Shown here piece by piece: positions 32,491 to 35,259 of a stretch of DNA of 35,259 bases (positions are counted from its first letter, which is position 1; every line of letters starts with the position of its first letter). A program made the translations under genes and the position numbers. Below the pieces are notes generated by a model. It made no database searches and was not told the DNA's origin. It saw only the letters and a program-made list of their open reading frames with translations. This DNA is from a virus, in the IMG/VR virus record IMGVR_UViG_3300001748_000010, positions 1-35,259 of that record, one strand, 5' to 3'.

Positions 32491-32612
32491 TACTTTTTAT
32501 CCCAATTAAACACGTCGCGGTGCTTTTTCCAAAACCAATTGCCTATACGAGTAAAAGGCTTGCCAGTATTTAGCAAACCCAATGCAAGATACCTAATCAT
32601 ACAAGCTCGCAT
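32490..32612 (-). CDS. Short basic protein (40 aa)
   Basis: The frame is open to 32753, but only the last part, from the MRACMIRYLAL start, does not shadow the preceding gene. It has a hydrophobic N-terminus and a Trp/Lys/Arg-rich C-terminus (GNWFWKKHRDVFNWDKK), like small membrane-binding peptides. It overlaps the preceding gene by 20 bases. Start codon uncertain (32612 or 32600). Confidence 0.5.
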   Translation of the reverse strand: MRACMIRYLALGLLNTGKPFTRIGNWFWKKHRDVFNWDKK

Positions 32613-32808
32613 GCCTTGTTTGGACGGTAAAATCGTAATCATCTTCGATGTCGCTGAGTGCAACAATCTTTTGGTCTGCGTCAACCCATTCTGCCAAAGC
32701 AGCATCAAGCCGTTCGAGATTGTCTGTACAATGTTTAAAAGTGTATTCCGCATTCTTCTTTTGTGCCTCGTATCTGTGCCGTAAAGCGTCTATAGCAAGA
32801 GTTCTCAT
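32593..32808 (-). CDS. Hypothetical helical protein (71 aa), first gene after a strong promoter
   Basis: GAGGAGA lies at good spacing before the ATG, and a near-consensus promoter sits 20-50 bases upstream. The N-terminal half is a charged helix (RHRYEAQKKNAEYTFKHCTD) and the C-terminal half is acidic. Function unknown; possibly a scaffold or chaperone of the virion genes that follow. Confidence 0.7.
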   Translation of the reverse strand: MRTLAIDALRHRYEAQKKNAEYTFKHCTDNLERLDAALAEWVDADQKIVALSDIEDDYDFTVQTRHASLYD

Positions 32809-32826
32809 GTATTCTCCTCTAAAGCT

Positions 32827-32855
32827 ATTATAGATAACTAGCAGGAGAAAGTCAA
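32827..32855 (-). promoter_or_regulatory. Strong sigma70-type promoter for virion protein genes
   Basis: On the minus strand TTGACT (32850-32855), 17 bases, then a perfect TATAAT (32827-32832). This lies in the short gap before the gene starting at 32808 and is the best-matched promoter on the left-running late arm. Confidence 0.75.
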
Positions 32856-32859
32856 GGGA

Positions 32860-33348
32860 TTACATCAGGGATGCGCTTGCTGATACCATAACGCCAACCA
32901 ACAAGGCTATTGCAACCAGTATAACTCCACCTACCACAAGAAACATCTTAACTGATTCCATAAACTCGTTATGTTCTTGTATGGCTTGCCGACGTGCTTT
33001 TAGGGCTGCTTCTTTTGCTTCTTGGATTCGTCTGGCTCGTTCATCAACGATACCCTTCCAAGTTCCCGGCCCAAACCGCATGTCAATCATCATGGATACC
33101 TCTTGCATCTTTTCTTGTGCAAGCTTGGCATCAATTGTCTCTTGGGCAACCGACTGAACTCCGAACTGGTCGGTTAGACCGCTGCCTGATTTCTTGCTTC
33201 GTTGCTTTTGTATTTCTTTTTCGCCACGAAACAAATCGTCAATTTGACTCGCAATCTGTCCGATATCTTGTACGGTAGAAATATTGGACTTGATAAAGTC
33301 TACACTTTGTTTTACCAAAGCAATCCCGGCAAGGGTTTCGGCAATCAT
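32860..33348 (-). CDS. Hypothetical protein with C-terminal membrane anchor (162 aa)
   Basis: The ATG at 33348 (MIAETLAGIALVKQSVDFI) follows AAGGAA. The middle is a charged, Ala/Lys/Glu-rich helix (ERARRIQEAKEAALKARRQA), and the C-terminus is one membrane span (MFLVVGGVILVAIALLVGVM). Residues from DQFGVQSVA to the end align with the partial gene at the right window edge, so the two are paralogues on either side of the lysis genes. Function unknown; an envelope or virion membrane protein is possible. Confidence 0.7.
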   Translation of the reverse strand: MIAETLAGIALVKQSVDFIKSNISTVQDIGQIASQIDDLFRGEKEIQKQRSKKSGSGLTDQFGVQSVAQETIDAKLAQEKMQEVSMMIDMRFGPGTWKGIVDERARRIQEAKEAALKARRQAIQEHNEFMESVKMFLVVGGVILVAIALLVGVMVSASASLM

Positions 33349-33362
33349 GGTTGGTTCCTTAC

Positions 33363-33542
33363 TTACTTTGGTTGGGGTCGGCAAATTGCGGTTATATTTA
33401 GTCTTTTACCATCTCCTGTTGGAACAGACTGCTGTCGAGATAACTTTTCTGCGAAGTACAAGCATCTGTCCATGTCTACAAACTTTTGGGTGTTGTCTAT
33501 AACATTCGCGCCTAGATATACGTAAAGAACAAAAACTATCAT
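33363..33542 (-). CDS. Short membrane-anchored protein (59 aa)
   Basis: An ATG at 33540-33542 opens MIVFVLYVYLGANVIDNTQK, a hydrophobic start that may be a signal anchor. CLYFAEKLSRQ, PTGDGKRLNITAICRP and a lysine end follow. Two cysteines (CLYF, AICR) could form a disulfide outside the cell. It fills the gap between lysozyme and the 162-aa gene. The ribosome site is weak. Similar short proteins occur near marine phage lysis genes, to my recollection. A spanin-like role is possible but unproven. Confidence 0.6.
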   Translation of the reverse strand: MIVFVLYVYLGANVIDNTQKFVDMDRCLYFAEKLSRQQSVPTGDGKRLNITAICRPQPK

Positions 33543-33553
33543 GTAAACATAGT

Positions 33554-34039
33554 TTAAAACTCGCCTGTTCTCATAGCCTCTGAAAGCTTAACAGACCTAG
33601 ATTTTACCTGCTTTGCCCATCTTGAATCCATCATTTCCATTCCGGCAATATCAAACCGACCCTCGTGAATAGCATTCCACATCTTCACGAACTTACACAG
33701 CCGGGGGACACCCATGTTAAAGGCCATGTCCATCAGAATTAGTTGGCGAACCGAATCTAGGTTCTCTACGCAGGGGTGAACCCGACACAATTCGTTTTCT
33801 ACGATGCGGATATCGTTGAGGGCAAGATACCGTGCATCAGCTTCCGTAATACCGTGCTCATAGACAACCGCCATGCTAGGGATATCCATATATTCTAGTT
33901 CTTCTTTGGTGATGCCTCTGTCTTTGAGGTTACGACCAATTCCGATAGTTTCGATACCCAAGCTATCTTCGTAGACAGTCAGGACCATACCTTCGTGTTC
34001 GATAAGTTTATCTAGGAAATGCGAAGTATTGTATTTCAT
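33554..34039 (-). CDS. GH24 lysozyme (endolysin), T4-lysozyme-like
   Basis: It cuts the glycan strands of peptidoglycan to release progeny. The catalytic triad keeps T4 spacing: E16 (IEHEG), D25 (YEDS) and T31 (IETIGIGRNL), matching T4 E11, D20 and T26. The C-terminal half (LDSVRQLILMDMAFNMGVPR, SRWAKQVKSRSVKLSEAMRTG) matches the rest of the lysozyme fold, including the typical D-x-AFNMG. At 161 aa it is T4 size. There is no signal peptide, so a holin must let it out; two candidate membrane proteins precede it. Confidence 0.93.
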   Translation of the reverse strand: MKYNTSHFLDKLIEHEGMVLTVYEDSLGIETIGIGRNLKDRGITKEELEYMDIPSMAVVYEHGITEADARYLALNDIRIVENELCRVHPCVENLDSVRQLILMDMAFNMGVPRLCKFVKMWNAIHEGRFDIAGMEMMDSRWAKQVKSRSVKLSEAMRTGEF

Positions 34040-34275
34040 TTCCGTGTCTCCGTAATCCGATGATTAGATGTTCCGGGATGTTTACCTTCGTGATTCATCC
34101 ACACGGCGAAGGCTCCGGTCATTGCGCCAGTTACCACAGATACTAAACCAGCCTGTGCTGCACTGGGTTCTGGTAAGGACATGAACCACTCGACTACACG
34201 CCAACTCATAAGCGTCATTACGAGCATCATAAATCTTGGCAACAGTTTCCATTCAAGTATTTTCTCTGCAGCCAT
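34036..34275 (-). CDS. Small two-span membrane protein, holin-like (79 aa)
   Basis: Two hydrophobic spans (FMMLVMTLMSWRVVEWFM and AGLVSVVTGAMTGAFAVWM) are joined by a short Pro-rich turn, with a charged C-terminal tail. This is the layout of class II holins and their accessory proteins. It overlaps both neighbours by a few bases and sits between the 3-TM holin and the lysozyme, so a lysis role is likely. Confidence 0.65.
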   Translation of the reverse strand: MAAEKILEWKLLPRFMMLVMTLMSWRVVEWFMSLPEPSAAQAGLVSVVTGAMTGAFAVWMNHEGKHPGTSNHRITETRK

Positions 34276-34658
34276 TATTTCTTTCCAAAGAATTTAGTCG
34301 CTGAACGAACTCCAAAAGAAGCCGCAACGATAACTCCAAGTGAGTACTGATACCATTCAGGCATTTCGTTGAGTCTTGCGAAGCCATTTGCTACTACCTC
34401 TTCCATACCCGGCACAAAGGCAAGGATTAGCGGAATACTGAAAAGTATGGTAAGCCACTCATCTTTCCAAGACGAAGCCGAACTACGAGCCATTTCAATG
34501 TCCCAGTCAATCTCGCCAGTGGCTTTCTTTTCCATGATAGCAGCTTCAGCTTTCGCCTTTGCGACTTTAACTGACGATGTAGCTTTCGTTTCTTCGACTT
34601 TTCCATCTATCCAACTCCCAGCTATATTAGCTATTGGACCTATTAACGCTGTCCACAT
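34275..34658 (-). CDS. Holin, gene-transfer-agent 3-TM type (127 aa)
   Basis: The GTA_holin_3TM family signature is visible: an N-terminal segment (MWTALIGPIANIAGSWIDGK), an Ala/Lys/Glu helix, then DWDIEMARSSASSWKDEWLT, a membrane span (ILFSIPLILAFVPGM) and a final span (YQYSLGVIVAASFGVRSATK). It forms holes for lysozyme escape. It overlaps the two neighbours and heads the lysis block. The resemblance to gene-transfer-agent holins points to an alphaproteobacterial host. Confidence 0.8.
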   Translation of the reverse strand: MWTALIGPIANIAGSWIDGKVEETKATSSVKVAKAKAEAAIMEKKATGEIDWDIEMARSSASSWKDEWLTILFSIPLILAFVPGMEEVVANGFARLNEMPEWYQYSLGVIVAASFGVRSATKFFGKK

Positions 34659-34903
34659 TATGCACTACCTCTTCTGAACTTTGCTGTCTTTTTTTGTATC
34701 GCTTCAGGTTGCTTGACGAATTGCTTACCAGCAGCAGTTCCTCTTCTTTTAGCAGCCGTGGTGGACGCATACTCCGCTGGCGTGAGGGCTTTAATAGCTG
34801 ATGCTGGTAAATAACGCTCGCCTGTTTGTCCTGATGGCTTACCACTTTTGGTTCTCCAATCTTGACGTGTCCAGTTAACTAAACTTTGTTGTGGTTTTCT
34901 CAT
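34658..34903 (-). CDS. DUF5872-like small basic protein (81 aa)
   Basis: It has the WRTKSGKPSGQTGERYLPAS / AIKALTPAEYASTTAAKRRG pattern that I associate with DUF5872, a short basic domain found in marine phages and giant viruses; function unknown. The ATG lies seven bases after a TATAAC -10 box, so the transcript could begin on the start codon (leaderless). No ribosome site is visible. It is the first gene of the lysis block. Confidence 0.7.
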   Translation of the reverse strand: MRKPQQSLVNWTRQDWRTKSGKPSGQTGERYLPASAIKALTPAEYASTTAAKRRGTAAGKQFVKQPEAIQKKTAKFRRGSA

Positions 34904-34909
34904 AGTACA

Positions 34910-34938
34910 GTTATACCATTTAAAATAATGTTTGTCAA
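34910..34938 (-). promoter_or_regulatory. Strong promoter, possibly giving a leaderless mRNA
   Basis: On the minus strand TTGACA (34933-34938), a 17-base spacer and TATAAC (34910-34915). The -35 box overlaps the stop codon of the upstream gene (TGA at 34935-34937). The expected start point is about the A of the ATG at 34903. Confidence 0.7.
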
Positions 34939-35259
34939 GTAATTAATGAATAGGCCATAGCAGATGCAGTAATTGCAAAGGCTAAAAAGCCAAGAGCAAG
35001 TAATCCAACCACAGCAACAGCTATGACTATCTTAATTGTTTCCATCATTTCGTTATGTTTTTTTATTGCTTCACGTCTAGCTGCTGCGGCTGCTTCTTTT
35101 GCTTCCCTGATACGTTTAGCTCTTTCATCTAAAATAGCTTGCCACGTACCTGAACCAAACCTGTGGTCTACTAATCTGCGAACTTCTGCTACTTGCTCTG
35201 CTGCAAGTTTAGCATCAATCATTTCTTTAGCAACAGACTGTACACCAAACTGGTCAGCT
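34935..35259 (-). CDS. Membrane-anchored paralogue of the 162-aa protein, cut by right window edge
   Basis: The frame is open through the right edge: upstream of the internal ATG at 35222 it still reads DQFGVQSVAKE, so the true start lies outside. The visible part matches the gene at 32860-33348 along its length (IDAKLA, GTW, DERA-RI-EAKEAA, HNE-ME), with different membrane span residues at the end (IVIAVAVVGLLALGFLAFAI). The two copies flank the lysis genes. Function unknown. Confidence 0.7.
   Translation of the reverse strand, partial: ADQFGVQSVAKEMIDAKLAAEQVAEVRRLVDHRFGSGTWQAILDERAKRIREAKEAAAAARREAIKKHNEMMETIKIVIAVAVVGLLALGFLAFAITASAMAYSLIT

Noticed and set aside
32613-32753. Upstream part of the 87-codon frame at 32490-32753
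   Set aside because: It is a shadow of the 71-aa gene; only the last 40 codons are free of it.
33202-33525. Rightward ORFs over the lysis/paralogue region
   Set aside because: Antisense to better-supported genes, with no ribosome sites.

Overview
The window looks like about two thirds of the genome of a short-tailed (podovirus-like) marine bacteriophage. The best guess for the host is an alphaproteobacterium such as SAR116, a roseobacter or a relative. The guess rests on three things recalled from the literature, not searched: a family A DNA polymerase carrying a DnaJ-type zinc motif, as described for SAR116 phage HMO-2011; a holin of the gene-transfer-agent 3-TM type; and a B12-dependent class II ribonucleotide reductase. 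No integrase, phage RNA polymerase or tRNA was seen. The terminase, portal and major capsid genes are not here and should lie beyond the right edge.

Layout. (1) 1-3431, leftward: a pack of small, mostly unknown genes with overlapping starts and stops, including three short ones (33-57 aa) and a gene cut by the left edge. Between 2552 and 2818 there is a gene-poor stretch that folds, on the minus strand only, into a series of GNRA-capped helices ending in a rho-independent terminator. I propose a structured non-coding RNA here; it is the most interesting object in the window. (2) 3432-3504: a divergent control region. (3) 3505-13795, rightward: the replication and nucleotide-metabolism module. 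It holds primase, DnaB-type helicase, separate 3'-5' exonuclease and polymerase genes, a candidate ssDNA-binding protein, a Cas4/AddB-like Fe-S nuclease, a T7-endonuclease-I-like resolvase, MazG, a DUF3310 protein, class II ribonucleotide reductase, a zinc-ribbon protein and a PD-(D/E)XK-like protein. Most joints are ATGA or similar overlaps. (4) 13781-13813: a terminator hairpin where the two arms converge, with stop codons overlapping. (5) 35259-13792, leftward: the late module. In transcription order it holds a membrane protein cut by the right edge, a DUF5872 protein, holin, second membrane protein, GH24 lysozyme, two small membrane-linked genes, tail and head surface proteins including a 22-residue-repeat protein, tail adaptor, tail nozzle, tail fibre, three tandem fibre-tip paralogues, fibre chaperone candidates, and large internal (ejection-type) virion proteins of 470, 656 and 1555 aa.

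How it works together. Strong sigma70-type promoters (TTGACA/TTGACT with TATAAT-like boxes) punctuate both arms, which suggests reliance on host RNA polymerase. Several -35 boxes are built over the stop codon of the gene before. A perfect palindrome, GTTCGCGAAC, occurs at least seven times, once inside a promoter spacer, and its half-sites are scattered widely. All functional calls are from motifs read by eye; no database search was run.
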